Position numbers and translations under genes: made by a program. DNA of 64,000 nucleotides. It comes from Bacteroidota bacterium. Lineage in GTDB: Bacteria; Bacteroidota; Bacteroidia; Bacteroidales; PUMT01. The DNA is taken from the NCBI GenBank assembly GCA_003554865.1, contig PWHJ01000122.1, forward strand, positions 1-64,000, in the 5' to 3' direction. Shown piece by piece: positions 1 through 9,700 of the stretch (positions within the stretch are counted from its first letter, which is position 1; each line of letters opens with the position of its first letter). Below the pieces are notes generated by a model. That model saw only the letters and a program-made list of their open reading frames with translations. It searched no databases and was not told the origin of the DNA.

Positions 1-22
1 CCAGGATCAAACTCTTCGTTGT
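1..22 (-). rRNA. rrs: 16S rRNA, 5' end only (gene runs off the left edge)
   Basis: The first 15 bases are the reverse complement of AGAGTTTGATCCTGG, the near-universal site close to the 5' end of bacterial 16S rRNA (positions 8-22 in E. coli numbering). The mature 5' end should therefore lie about 7 bases further in, near base 22. The rest of the operon lies outside the window to the left. The promoter and leader on the minus strand just upstream support a functional rRNA operon start. Confidence 0.93.
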
Positions 23-100
23 GAAAAGTCTTAAAAAATATCTCGACAGATAAAACTCCTGTAATATCCCGGCCCGCTTGCTGCTTCCTTCTCCAACCTT

Positions 101-112
101 GTCAAAGAACTT
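101..112 (-). promoter_or_regulatory. rRNA leader boxA-like element
   Basis: On the minus strand this reads AAGTTCTTTGAC, within the presumed 16S leader between the promoter near 200 and the 16S start near 22. A GTTCTTTGA element in this place is usual in Bacteroidota rRNA leaders and resembles the boxA antitermination site bound by NusB/NusE. The role is inferred from position and sequence. Confidence 0.5.
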
Positions 113-201
113 CTATATTATTATTTCTTAAAATTATAGGCCAATAAAAAACCCAACCTTGATCGCCCCCCTTAAAATCACCCCTTTCAAACTTGGGATT
201 G

Positions 202-232
202 CAAAGTTAATTCATTTAAAAAATCTACCAAA
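202..232 (-). promoter_or_regulatory. rRNA promoter P1 (TTTG-N19-TAACTTTG)
   Basis: On the minus strand TTTG (232-229) is followed after exactly 19 bases by TAACTTTG (209-202). This is a full match to the Bacteroidota housekeeping consensus TTTG/N19-21/TAnnTTTG. Transcription would start near 196 and run into the 16S gene with a leader of about 175 nt. Confidence 0.8.
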
Positions 233-327
233 AAATTTTGGCTGAATATTCGAAAGATTTTTCAAATAACTTTCCGGAAAAATGGCCCCACTCGAATCAG
301 GCAGTAATCTTTACCGGAAAACGAGCG

Positions 328-335
328 CAAATATA
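328..335 (-). promoter_or_regulatory. Possible upstream rRNA promoter P2 (-7 TATATTTG)
   Basis: TATATTTG on the minus strand matches the -7 consensus perfectly. The -33 region is only TTG with an 18-base spacer. A second upstream promoter is common for rRNA operons, but only the -7 element is convincing here. Confidence 0.35.
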
Positions 336-495
336 ATAAGTTTGACCATAATACAACACAATTTTCAAAAAAATATTTTAAGTTATTTTTCAATTAACCT
401 GCCATTGTGGCTCTAACTTATTCATTATCTTACGATATAAAATAATATAAGTGTATCTGAATGGGGTGAATGGGAAGATAAAAAAAAATTTTATG

Positions 496-503
496 TACAT
501 TTG
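496..503 (+). promoter_or_regulatory. Promoter -7 element for the GT2/pyrC run
   Basis: TACATTTG lies 46 bases before the GTG start of the first plus-strand gene and matches TAnnTTTG. No TTTG is seen at -33. It probably drives the run from the glycosyltransferase to the hydroxyacid dehydrogenase. The stretch 233-548 otherwise holds only AT-rich DNA and the rRNA promoters. Confidence 0.45.
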
Positions 504-548
504 ATGCTGCTTTAAGAAAAAACCAGTCAAACAAATTCTCCCGTAACT

Positions 549-1292
549 GTGGTACAAAATCTTGTAATCATCCCCACATACAACGAAAAGGACAACATAA
601 TAAATTTAACGAAAACCATACTGGGACTTCCCGAAAAGTTCCACATACTAGTAATAGATGATAACTCCCCTGACGGAACAGCGGGTGTTGTGGAAAACCT
701 CCAGGATGAATTTCCCGATCAGCTGTTTTTGTTGAAAAGAGAAGGTAAGCTTGGTCTGGGGACCGCCTATATTACCGGTTTTAAATGGGCCATTGAGCGT
801 AAGTACGAATACATTTTTCAAATGGACGCCGATTTTTCCCATGATCCCAGCGACCTGCCCCGGCTTCTCAGTACCTGCAGGGAGGGAGCGGATCTTGCGA
901 TAGGTTCAAGATACGTCTCGGGCGTTAATGTTATAAACTGGCCTATAGGAAGAATACTGATGTCTTATTTCGCCTCACGGTATGTGCGTTTTATTACCTG
1001 TATGAAAATATATGACACAACGGCCGGATTCAAGTGCTACAAAAGGAAAGTGCTGGAAGCCATTGATCTGGACAGTATAAAATTCAAAGGATACGCCTTC
1101 CAGATCGAGATGAAATTCAACGCATGGAAAATGGGTTTTAATATTGTGGAAATACCCATTATCTTTACTGAAAGAAAGCACGGGGTTTCCAAAATGAGTG
1201 GCGGCATTTTCAATGAAGCTCTCTGGGGGGTTATATTAATGAAAGTAAAAAGTCTGTTTAAAAAGTACAAAAAAAAGGAGCACAAGAAATAA
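549..1292 (+). CDS. Polyprenol-phosphate mannosyltransferase-like GT2 glycosyltransferase
   Basis: A 247-aa family 2 glycosyltransferase of the dolichol/polyprenol-monophosphate mannose synthase type, which moves a sugar from a nucleotide-sugar onto a polyprenyl phosphate at the inner membrane face. The N-terminus has PTYNE (9-13), then IDDNSPDGT (36-44) and the metal-binding DADFSHD (93-99), followed by the GSRY and TAGFKCYKR segments typical of DPM1-like enzymes. There is no clear C-terminal transmembrane tail, so it is the short catalytic form with a basic end. The GTG start is used because the fold begins at once and no upstream ATG is in frame. The gene leads a co-directional run, with pyrC 12 bases downstream. 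The sugar donor cannot be fixed from sequence. Confidence 0.88.
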   Translation: MVQNLVIIPTYNEKDNIINLTKTILGLPEKFHILVIDDNSPDGTAGVVENLQDEFPDQLFLLKREGKLGLGTAYITGFKWAIERKYEYIFQMDADFSHDPSDLPRLLSTCREGADLAIGSRYVSGVNVINWPIGRILMSYFASRYVRFITCMKIYDTTAGFKCYKRKVLEAIDLDSIKFKGYAFQIEMKFNAWKMGFNIVEIPIIFTERKHGVSKMSGGIFNEALWGVILMKVKSLFKKYKKKEHKK

Positions 1293-1304
1293 CAAAGAAT
1301 CCCA

Positions 1305-2657
1305 ATGCAACCTTTACTTATAAAAAACGCAAACGTTGTTAACGAGGGCAAAACCTTCAAAGCCCATATTTTTTGCAGGGACGGAATAATAGAGACTATT
1401 ATTACCGATACTGAAATCCCCCCTCATATACCTCAGGGTAACCCCAAAATAATAGAGGCTAAGGGTAAGTTTCTCCTGCCTGGTATAATTGACGACCATG
1501 TGCATTTCAGAGAGCCCGGTCTTGAACCAAAAGGTGATATCTTTACAGAATCAAGGGCAGCCGCTGCCGGAGGCATAACCTCCTTTATGGAAATGCCCAA
1601 CACTAAACCTCCCTGCGTTACTGAGGAGTTGCTGGAGGAAAAATTCCGGATCGCCTCGGAAAAGTCAATTGTCAATTATTCTTTTTACATCGGGGCCACC
1701 AACGATAACCTTGACGAGCTACTTGGGGCAGATCCCTCCAGGGTATGCGGAGTCAAAGTATTCATGGGATCTTCCACAGGCAATATGTTGGTAAACAATA
1801 TAGAAAGCCTTGAGAAAATTTTCTCATCTGTCAAATTACCCGTGGCTGTTCACTGTGAAGACGAGGCAACAATTAAAAAAAACTCCCTTGAATTTGAACT
1901 AAAATACGGAGATGATATACCTGTAAAAATGCATCCCTGCATACGCAGCAGCGAGGCATGTTACTTGTCATCATCAAAAGCGGTAAGGCTTGCAAAAAAG
2001 CACGGGACGCGCCTGCACATACTTCACATAAGTACCGCAGATGAGCTGGAGTTGCTTGAAATCGGGAGCAATATCGAAGATAAAAAAATAACCGGCGAGG
2101 CTTGCATACACCATTTGTGGTTTGAAGAAAGCGATTACAAGAACCTGGGGACACTAATAAAATGGAACCCGGCGGTTAAAAGCCTGCGGGACAGGGAGAT
2201 GTTGCGTGAAGGGGTGATCTCGGGTAAAATTGACATTATTGGAACAGATCATGCACCCCATAAACTGGAAGAAAAAAAACAGACTTATCTTAAAGCACCT
2301 TCCGGGGGACCTATGGTGCAGCACTCCCTTCCGGCAATGTTTGAGCTGGTCAAAAAGGGGGTATTCAAACCTGAGCTGATAGTCGAAAAAATGTGTCATG
2401 CACCGGCCAGAATATTTAATATTGAAAAAAGAGGTTTCATCAGAGAAGGATATTATGCCGATATAGTACTGGTTGATCCACGGCAATCCTGGCAGGTCAA
2501 TTCCGGCAACATTCACTATAAATGCGGATGGTCACCTTTTGAAAATTCAGTTTTCAGCACATCGGTAACCCACACCATTGTGAACGGCACCCCGGTATAT
2601 GAACACGGAAAGATAAACAGCGGCCACAGGGGTAAACAACTTATTTTCAACCGTTAA
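1305..2657 (+). CDS. pyrC: Dihydroorotase (class I)
   Basis: A 450-aa amidohydrolase closing carbamoyl-aspartate to dihydroorotate in pyrimidine synthesis. The binuclear zinc site is complete: HVH (65, 67) in DDHVHFREPG, the Lys expected to be carbamylated (K151 in GVKVFMG), His183 in VHCED, His241 in HILHIST and Asp315 in GTDHAPH. Length and the HFREPG motif fit the class I (PyrC/CAD-like) group found in Bacteroidota. It follows the glycosyltransferase by 12 bases and precedes the DUF2148 gene by 12, so co-transcription is likely. No other pyr gene is in the window. Confidence 0.94.
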   Translation: MQPLLIKNANVVNEGKTFKAHIFCRDGIIETIITDTEIPPHIPQGNPKIIEAKGKFLLPGIIDDHVHFREPGLEPKGDIFTESRAAAAGGITSFMEMPNTKPPCVTEELLEEKFRIASEKSIVNYSFYIGATNDNLDELLGADPSRVCGVKVFMGSSTGNMLVNNIESLEKIFSSVKLPVAVHCEDEATIKKNSLEFELKYGDDIPVKMHPCIRSSEACYLSSSKAVRLAKKHGTRLHILHISTADELELLEIGSNIEDKKITGEACIHHLWFEESDYKNLGTLIKWNPAVKSLRDREMLREGVISGKIDIIGTDHAPHKLEEKKQTYLKAPSGGPMVQHSLPAMFELVKKGVFKPELIVEKMCHAPARIFNIEKRGFIREGYYADIVLVDPRQSWQVNSGNIHYKCGWSPFENSVFSTSVTHTIVNGTPVYEHGKINSGHRGKQLIFNR

Positions 2658-2669
2658 ACCTTAAAAATT

Positions 2670-3206
2670 ATGAGTACGATAAAAGAAAAAGAAACCACAA
2701 AAGAAGAACTGATCAAAATTGCAGGCCGCATGATGCTTGCGGCAAGAACAGCCCCCAAGGCAAGGGGGGGGGACACCCTGGAAATATTACTGGCTACCGG
2801 CAATACTATTAAAAAACTCTCTGAAAAAATGCTTGAAATTGGCAATAACCAAGACATTCATGCATTCAGACGGGATTCGGAAAATATTTTAAATTCACCG
2901 GTAATTTTTCTTGCCGGCTCAAGCATAAAAAGCATAGGTCTGAAAAAATGCGGGATGTGTGGCTTTCCAAACTGCGAGGAAAAGGACAAACACCCTGACC
3001 ATCCGTGTTCGTTCAATTCCGGTGACCTGGGTATAGCTATAGGTTCGGCGGCTGCCGTTGCAATGGATAACAGAACCGACAACCGCATAATGTACACTGT
3101 AGGTCAGGCCGCACTGGAGCTGGGGTTATTCGGAAAGAGTATCAAAATAGCCCACGGCATACCCTTAAGCGCCACATCAAAAAACCCCTTCTTTGACAGG
3201 AAATAA
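2670..3206 (+). CDS. DUF2148 ferredoxin-domain-containing protein
   Basis: A 178-aa protein of the DUF2148 family, cytoplasmic and without signal or membrane segment. The helical N-terminal half carries ARTAPKARGGD (25-35), a recognisable family motif. The middle has Cys94, Cys97, Cys102 and Cys113 in a CGMCGFPNC-like cluster followed by HPC, suited to holding an iron-sulfur cluster. The reaction is unknown. Members are frequent in anaerobes, which fits a redox role (inferred). It sits 12 bases after pyrC and 8 bases before the dehydrogenase gene. Confidence 0.8.
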   Translation: MSTIKEKETTKEELIKIAGRMMLAARTAPKARGGDTLEILLATGNTIKKLSEKMLEIGNNQDIHAFRRDSENILNSPVIFLAGSSIKSIGLKKCGMCGFPNCEEKDKHPDHPCSFNSGDLGIAIGSAAAVAMDNRTDNRIMYTVGQAALELGLFGKSIKIAHGIPLSATSKNPFFDRK

Positions 3207-3214
3207 ATAAAAAA

Positions 3215-4177
3215 ATGAGCAGGGAGAAAGCAGCTGTTTTATTCGTTGACACCACCCACCCGGTGCTTTCCGAGAAGCTGACCATGGCGGGCATGAAGTG
3301 TGAATACCGTCCCGATATAAAAAAGAGCGAAGTTGAAGAAAGCATTCACAGGTATGAGGGTTTAATAATCAGAAGTAAGTTCACCCTTGACAGGAAAATC
3401 CTTGAAAAAGGCGAAAGGTTAAAATTTATAGGAAGGCTGGGGTCCGGTCTTGAGAATATAGATACAGGATATGCCTTATCAAAGAATATAGCCTGTCTCA
3501 ACTCGCCGGAAGGCAACCGGGATGCGGTGGGAGAGCATGCGCTGGGACTTTTGCTTTCTATAATGAACAACATTTCAAAATCAGACAATGAAGTAAAAGA
3601 GGGAAAGTGGTTCAGGGAGGTTAACAGGGGCACCGAAATACAGGGGAAAACCGTGGGCATTATCGGCTACGGAAACACCGGCTCTGCATTTGCACGTTGC
3701 CTCAAAGGATTCAACGCAAGTGTAATTGCGTATGACAAATACAAGTCAGGCTATTCGGATGATTATGTAAGGGAAAGCACCCTTGAGGATATTTTTGATA
3801 ATGCAGACATACTTAGCCTGCATGTTCCCCTTACAAAAGAGACAACTTATATGGCAGACATCTCATTTCTGGGTAACTTTAAAAAAGATATATTCCTTTT
3901 AAATACATCAAGGGGAAAAGTGGTGAAAACACCTGCACTGGTCGAATACCTTAAAACAGGTAAAATAAAGGGAGCGGGACTGGATGTGCTGGAGTATGAG
4001 AAAAAAAGTTTTGAGGAGCTGCACAGGAAAGATTTGCCTGATTATTTCCATTTTCTCCTGGAGCACCCAAAGGTAATATTAACTCCCCATATTGCCGGAT
4101 GGACTCATGAATCAAGTATAAAAATGGCCGAAATTCTTGCCGACAAAATAATTGAGCGTTTCGGAGCCGGGTTTTAA
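3215..4177 (+). CDS. D-isomer-specific 2-hydroxyacid dehydrogenase (SerA-like)
   Basis: A 320-aa NAD-dependent D-2-hydroxyacid dehydrogenase. The split catalytic domain flanks a Rossmann domain with GYGNTG (151-156). The catalytic residues are visible: Arg233 in NTSRGK, a Glu in DVLEYE (about 260) and His292 in TPHIAGW. Sequence and length resemble 3-phosphoglycerate dehydrogenases that lack the C-terminal ACT domain, but glyoxylate/hydroxypyruvate reductase or D-lactate-type specificity cannot be excluded. It is the last gene of the 0.5-4.2 kb run and ends convergently with aspartate kinase. No clear terminator is seen in the 31-base gap. Confidence 0.85.
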   Translation: MSREKAAVLFVDTTHPVLSEKLTMAGMKCEYRPDIKKSEVEESIHRYEGLIIRSKFTLDRKILEKGERLKFIGRLGSGLENIDTGYALSKNIACLNSPEGNRDAVGEHALGLLLSIMNNISKSDNEVKEGKWFREVNRGTEIQGKTVGIIGYGNTGSAFARCLKGFNASVIAYDKYKSGYSDDYVRESTLEDIFDNADILSLHVPLTKETTYMADISFLGNFKKDIFLLNTSRGKVVKTPALVEYLKTGKIKGAGLDVLEYEKKSFEELHRKDLPDYFHFLLEHPKVILTPHIAGWTHESSIKMAEILADKIIERFGAGF

Positions 4178-4208
4178 AAACGATATTATTAAAAATATTG
4201 CCGAGCGG

Positions 4209-5465
4209 CTATTTCAGGACAAATCTGACTGTGTTTCTTGTGCGCTGCTCGAGTAGGACACTCCTGCCTTTTATCATTTTATCGACAGCCTCCTGAGTGT
4301 AGTATCTTATGGTTACAAGCTCAAGGTTTTGATTGTATCGAACACTAAAATCATCGCGAAGACTTTCGGTTAGTTTAAATATTATGGAATTGTTATTGTC
4401 AACACAAAGCGAGAAGTTGACCGCGGAGTTCTGTATAAGGTTAACTTTGATGCGGTGTCTGAAAAAAAATGCAAAAATTTGGCTGAGCCTGCCTTCTGCA
4501 ACAAATGAAAAATCCTTCGGTACAATTGATATAAGCAACTGGTTTTTCTTTATTATGAAAACCGGCTTCGCCGCTTTCTGCCCAACATCATCACAAATAA
4601 CCGTACCTGCCGCCTGCGGATCGTAAAAAGACTTTACAAAAAGGGGAATGTTTTTGTTTTGGAGGGGCTTAACAGTTTTGGGGTGTATTACCTTTGCTCC
4701 GAAAAATGAAAGCTCAATGGCTTCAAGGTATGAAAGCCGGTCTATCTTTTCAGCATCCGGGAATATTTTGGGATCGGCCGTAAGAACACCCGGCACATCC
4801 TTCCAGATCACAACCCGCTGTGCATCAAGCAGACTTGCAAGTATGGCGGCAGTATAATCCGAACCCTCACGCCCAAGTGTAGTATAAAACCCTCCTTTGT
4901 TACCTCCTATGAAACCCTGTGTTAGAAACACACCGAATTCATTACGGTTTAAAGCCGCAGTCAGCTGCCGGCCGGCCCCCTCCCAGCAAACCAACGCCTC
5001 TCGGTAATTATCATCGGTTAAAAGCCAGTCGCGTGCATTCAGCCACTGATTTTTTATATTTATTGAATTCAGGTAGGCACTGACTATTTTTGTCGAAAGA
5101 AGCTCACCGGCAGTTACAAGCTGGTCATAATTAAAATCGAAATCAGAAGATGGAGCTTTATTCAGCTTATTCTCGAGGCTATCAAACAAATCCGAAAACT
5201 CACGGTAAACAGGATGAGAAGGGTCATCAAACAGCTGGCGGATTATTTCAAGGTGATACAGCTTGCATTCCCGGAGCAATTCAAATCTCTCATCATTTTG
5301 CCTGTACCATGCCTTAAGTATACCTTCCAGTGCGTTGGTTGTTTTCCCAAAGGCAGAAACAACGATCATCAGATCTTCCCTGCAATGTGAAACAATTTTA
5401 GCAGCATTTTTTATGGCATCAGCCGATCTTACCGAAGCTCCTCCAAACTTGTATACTATCATCAA
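4209..5465 (-). CDS. Aspartate kinase
   Basis: A 418-aa monofunctional aspartokinase phosphorylating L-aspartate at the entry to lysine, threonine and methionine synthesis. The amino-acid kinase fold begins with KFGGASV (6-12) and includes GFIGGNKGG and the LGREGSDYTAA segment that binds ATP and aspartate. The C-terminal 120 residues form a divergent ACT-like regulatory region, so feedback control is likely but its effector is not evident. The gene stands alone, with a Bacteroidota -7 element 23 bases before its start. It diverges from fbp and converges on the dehydrogenase gene. Confidence 0.92.
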   Translation of the reverse strand: MMIVYKFGGASVRSADAIKNAAKIVSHCREDLMIVVSAFGKTTNALEGILKAWYRQNDERFELLRECKLYHLEIIRQLFDDPSHPVYREFSDLFDSLENKLNKAPSSDFDFNYDQLVTAGELLSTKIVSAYLNSINIKNQWLNARDWLLTDDNYREALVCWEGAGRQLTAALNRNEFGVFLTQGFIGGNKGGFYTTLGREGSDYTAAILASLLDAQRVVIWKDVPGVLTADPKIFPDAEKIDRLSYLEAIELSFFGAKVIHPKTVKPLQNKNIPLFVKSFYDPQAAGTVICDDVGQKAAKPVFIIKKNQLLISIVPKDFSFVAEGRLSQIFAFFFRHRIKVNLIQNSAVNFSLCVDNNNSIIFKLTESLRDDFSVRYNQNLELVTIRYYTQEAVDKMIKGRSVLLEQRTRNTVRFVLK

Positions 5466-5487
5466 TTCCCAGATTATTGTCCGGCTG

Positions 5488-5495
5488 CAAAGTTA
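5488..5495 (-). promoter_or_regulatory. Promoter -7 element for aspartate kinase
   Basis: TAACTTTG on the minus strand matches TAnnTTTG about 23 bases before the start codon. No well-spaced TTTG is present at -33. It is paired divergently with the fbp promoter at 5555. Confidence 0.5.
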
Positions 5496-5554
5496 GTACC
5501 TTATCAGCTTATTAAAAGGTCGTTCAAAAAATTTTTTAACCGGAAGGTATTATT

Positions 5555-5562
5555 TATCTTTG
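5555..5562 (+). promoter_or_regulatory. Promoter -7 element for fbp
   Basis: TATCTTTG matches TAnnTTTG, giving a leader of about 50 nt before the fbp ATG at 5618. The -33 region is T-rich but has no exact TTTG. Confidence 0.5.
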
Positions 5563-5617
5563 TGTGACCATGTTAATACACAAAAATAAAATAACCAAGT
5601 AAAACTCATTTACAGAA

Positions 5618-6628
5618 ATGAAGGGCTATAAAATTACCACTCTTAATGAGTATATCATCAGACGCCAGGCTGATTACCCTTATGCCAAGGGAGAGCTCAC
5701 AAGACTTCTTTACAATATCGGCGTGGCTGCAAAAGTTGTTACCAAGAAGGTGAATAAAGCGGGACTTGTTGATATCCTGGGCAACATTGGGAATGTTAAT
5801 GTACAGGGTGAAGATGTTATGAAACTTGATGTTTTTGCAAATGAGAGTTTCATCTCAAGCATGAAGGCCAGCGGCGAATGCTGTGGTATAGCATCTGAGG
5901 AAAATCAGGAGATTGTTACTTTCGATGACGGCTTGTCGCGCGATGCCAATTACATTATGTGCGTTGACCCGCTTGACGGTTCCTCAAACATAGATGTAAA
6001 CGTATCTATAGGCACCATTTTTTCAATTTACCGTCGCATCAGCCCACGCGGGAGCAAAGCCGAGGCTGCTGATTTTATGCAGGCAGGGAACAAGCAGGTG
6101 GCTGCCGGGTACGTCATATACGGCTCTTCAACTATGCTGGTATACACAACGGGCAACGGTGTTGCAGGCTTTACCCTTGACCCCTCCATTGGTGAGTTCT
6201 GTCTTTCAAATCACAATATCAAAACACCGGAAAAAGGTAAAATCTACAGTATAAATGAGGGAAATTACTCTCATTTCCCGGAAGGTATAAAAAAATTCAT
6301 TAAATACTGCCAGGAAAGTGACCCTGATACCAAAAGACCTTACACGTCGCGTTACATAGGTTCGCTTGTCGCCGATTTTCACAGGAACCTTCTCAAAGGC
6401 GGAATTTTTTTGTATCCCCCAACACTGAAGGCTCCGCAAGGAAAACTGAGGCTGATTTATGAGTGCAATCCCATTTCATTTATATCTGAACAGGCAGGAG
6501 GAAAATCAGTAACAGGCGAAGAGAGGGTGCTGGACATTGTTCCACAGGATCTGCACCAGCGCATACCCTTTTATACCGGCAGCAAAAATATGGTTGAGAA
6601 GGTTGAACAGTTCCTCGGGGAGAGTTAA
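5618..6628 (+). CDS. fbp: Fructose-1,6-bisphosphatase, class I
   Basis: A 336-aa class I FBPase removing the 1-phosphate of fructose-1,6-bisphosphate in gluconeogenesis. The family signature [11 protein letters not shown] (about 116-126) holds the metal-binding Asp residues, and the C-terminal [17 protein letters not shown] and sugar-phosphate-binding segments are intact. Length matches the family (about 330-340 aa). It has its own promoter. In this window it is the counterpart of the 6-phosphofructokinase at 34 kb, whose motifs suggest a PPi-dependent, reversible enzyme. Confidence 0.95.
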   Translation: MKGYKITTLNEYIIRRQADYPYAKGELTRLLYNIGVAAKVVTKKVNKAGLVDILGNIGNVNVQGEDVMKLDVFANESFISSMKASGECCGIASEENQEIVTFDDGLSRDANYIMCVDPLDGSSNIDVNVSIGTIFSIYRRISPRGSKAEAADFMQAGNKQVAAGYVIYGSSTMLVYTTGNGVAGFTLDPSIGEFCLSNHNIKTPEKGKIYSINEGNYSHFPEGIKKFIKYCQESDPDTKRPYTSRYIGSLVADFHRNLLKGGIFLYPPTLKAPQGKLRLIYECNPISFISEQAGGKSVTGEERVLDIVPQDLHQRIPFYTGSKNMVEKVEQFLGES

Positions 6629-6751
6629 AAACCCTGAAAGATCCCGTTCAGCTGATTAATCCGGTGTTGCATATAACAAAAGAGACCGGGGTGCGTTTTT
6701 ATTGATTAGTAAAAAAATGCGGCTAATTCGGATAATAAAGATTTTTGCAAA

Positions 6752-9700
6752 GTGACCGGTAAAATAGCAAACATTTATTCCAGCACCGAGAATTGTGATC
6801 TGCTGTGCAAACAAATCAGCAAAAAGGAGGCTTCCGTTTCACGGGTTAAAGGTCTGAGGGGATCCTCTGTGCCGCTTTTTTCTTCATCTGTAATAAAAAA
6901 AAGCGGAGGCAGCCACCTCTTTATACTTAACGACAAAGAAGAGGCTGCATATTTTTTGAATGATCTGGAGAGCTTTTGTCAAAACGGTCAGCTCCATTTT
7001 TTTCCATCAGCCTACAAACGTTCAGTACAGTTCGGACAGAAAGACCCGGACGGTATGATACTGCGCACCGGTTTGCTCAATGAGTTACTCTCGGAGGCAG
7101 GCGGCAAAATTATTGTAACATATCCGGAAGCTCTCTCTGAAAAGGTCGTTACCCGTAAAAATCTGGCTAACAACACACTCACGCTAAAAAAAGGAGAAAA
7201 AATAAGCATTGAGTTCACCGAGGAGGTGCTGACCGAATACGGCTTCACCAAAGCAGATTTCGTTTACTCCCCGGGTGAGTATTCGGTAAGGGGCAGTATA
7301 GTCGACATTTTTCCCTTTTCGGCCGAATTGCCCTCCCGCCTGGATTTCTTTGGCGATGAAGTGGATTCTATAAGAGAGTTCGATATTGAATCACAGCTTT
7401 CCAAGGGAGAAAAGGGAACAGTTTCAATAGTCGCGGATGTTCAGGATGTTTACAAAGAGGCTTCAGGGGAGGGAAAAGCAGAGAGGGAGTCTTTCTTTAG
7501 TTTTATAGGCAAAGATACGGTTGTGTGGATAAACGATGCCGGTTACTGCATGGAAAAGATCGGGGAAATATTCGAGAGCACCACTATCAAAGGGGAAGAC
7601 GAAGCCGAAGAAACCCTGGAAACCCAGGACAAAGCAAGTTTTTTAATATCCGGCAACCAATTTAGTGAAGAAGTAAAAAGGTTCAGGCTTGTCGAATTCG
7701 GCCACCATAATTTTTTTGACCCCCGGATACAACTGGAGTTTAACACCTCTCCCCAGCCGGCTTTCAACAAGAATTTCGAGCTGCTTACAACCACATTGGC
7801 CGAAAACAGTGAAAAAGGTTACTCCAATTATATATTCTCGGAAAACGAAAAGCAGTTCGAGCGACTTAAAGATATATTCATTGAAACTTATGGTGAAATT
7901 AAGTTTACCCCGGTGCATGCAAACATGCATGCCGGTTTTACCGATCATGACCTGAAAATATGCTGCTTTACCGACCACCAGATATTTGAGCGATACCACA
8001 AGTACCGCCTGCGCAGTAATTTTACCAAAAGCGAATCGCTCACACTGAAAGAGCTTCACGGCCTTCACCCAGGCGATTATGTAGTGCACGCCGATCATGG
8101 AATAGGAATTTTCGGCGGCATTGAAAAGATAAATATCAACGAAAAAGTACAGGAATCTGTACGCCTTGTCTTCAAAGACAATGATCTCCTGTTTGTCAGC
8201 ATTCATTCGCTTCACAGAATTTCAAAATACAAGGGAAAAGACGGGGTGCCCCCAAAAATATACAAGCTCGGATCGGGTGCATGGAAGAGGCTCAAGGACA
8301 AAGCCCGCAATAAAGTTAAGGATATTGCAAGGGAGCTGATAGTCCTCTACGCCAAAAGGAAAAAAGAAAAGGGCTTCGCTTTTTCGCCCGATTCATATTT
8401 GCAGAAAGAGCTCGAGGCATCATTTTTATACGAGGATACACCCGATCAGCTAAAAGCCACAAATGCCGTGAAGGAACAGATGGAATCCGACTCCCCAATG
8501 GATATACTAGTTTGCGGCGATGTAGGGTTCGGCAAAACTGAAGTTGCCATAAGAGCTGCTTTCAAGGCGGTGGCAGACAACAAACAGGTAGCGGTGCTTG
8601 TACCCACTACTATACTGGCAATGCAACACTACAACACTTTCATGGAAAGACTTAAGGATTTTCCATGCAAAATTGAATATGTAAGCCGTATGAAATCTCC
8701 TGCCCGCCAAAAAGAGATTGTAAAAAAAGCTGAAAGCGGTGAAATTGACATAGTAATCGGAACGCACCGACTTATTAGGGATGACGTTCATTTTAAAGAT
8801 CTGGGATTACTGGTAATTGATGAAGAGCAGAAATTCGGGGTAAGTGTCAAGGAAAAGCTAAAAAAAATAAAGCTAAATGTAGACACTCTTACCCTCACGG
8901 CAACGCCTATCCCCAGAACACTTCAGTTTTCCCTCATGGGAGCAAGGGATCTGTCTATTATAAATACTCCTCCACCTAACAGGCATCCGATCCTGACCGA
9001 GCTGCACACTTTCAATCATGACATTATCCGTGAGGCTATAACTTATGAAGTTCAGCGGGGCGGACAGGTCTTCTTTATACACAACCGCGTTCAAAACATA
9101 GAGTTTATAGAAAACCTGGTACAAAAACTCTGCCCGGGTGTTAAAACAGTTGTAGCTCACGGGCAAATGAAAGGGAACCGCCTGGAGCAGATAATGCTCG
9201 GTTTTATTTCCGGGAAATATGATGTGCTGATATCGACCAATATAATTGAATCGGGTCTGGATATTCCAAATGCAAACTCGATAATAATCAACAATGCCCA
9301 TCATTTCGGCCTGAGCGATCTTCACCAGCTGCGCGGCAGGGTCGGGCGCTCAAATATAAAAGCCTTCTGCTACCTTCTTGCACCGCCTTTGAGCACTCTG
9401 ACAAAAGAGGCGCGCAGCAGGCTGAAAGCCGTCGAGGATTTTTCTGAGCTTGGAAGCGGATTCAATATAGCCATGCAGGACCTGGACATAAGAGGTGCAG
9501 GAAATCTCCTTGGCAGAGAGCAAAGCGGTTTTATAACCGATATGGGACTTGAAACATACCAGCGGATAATCAATGAAGCTCTTGAGGAGCTAAAAACCGG
9601 GGAATTTGCCGGACTTTTCCGGCAGTCAGAAGATGACTCCAATAAAGGGCTTAAGCAATATGCAAGTGATTGCCAGATAGATACAGACCTTGAAATACTT

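Noticed and set aside
4333-4626. Plus-strand ORFs within the aspartate kinase gene
   Set aside because: They are frame shadows of a complete, conserved gene on the minus strand and show no family motif.
7643-8215. 190-aa minus-strand ORF within mfd
   Set aside because: It lies wholly antisense to conserved Mfd sequence and has a composition of chance translation.
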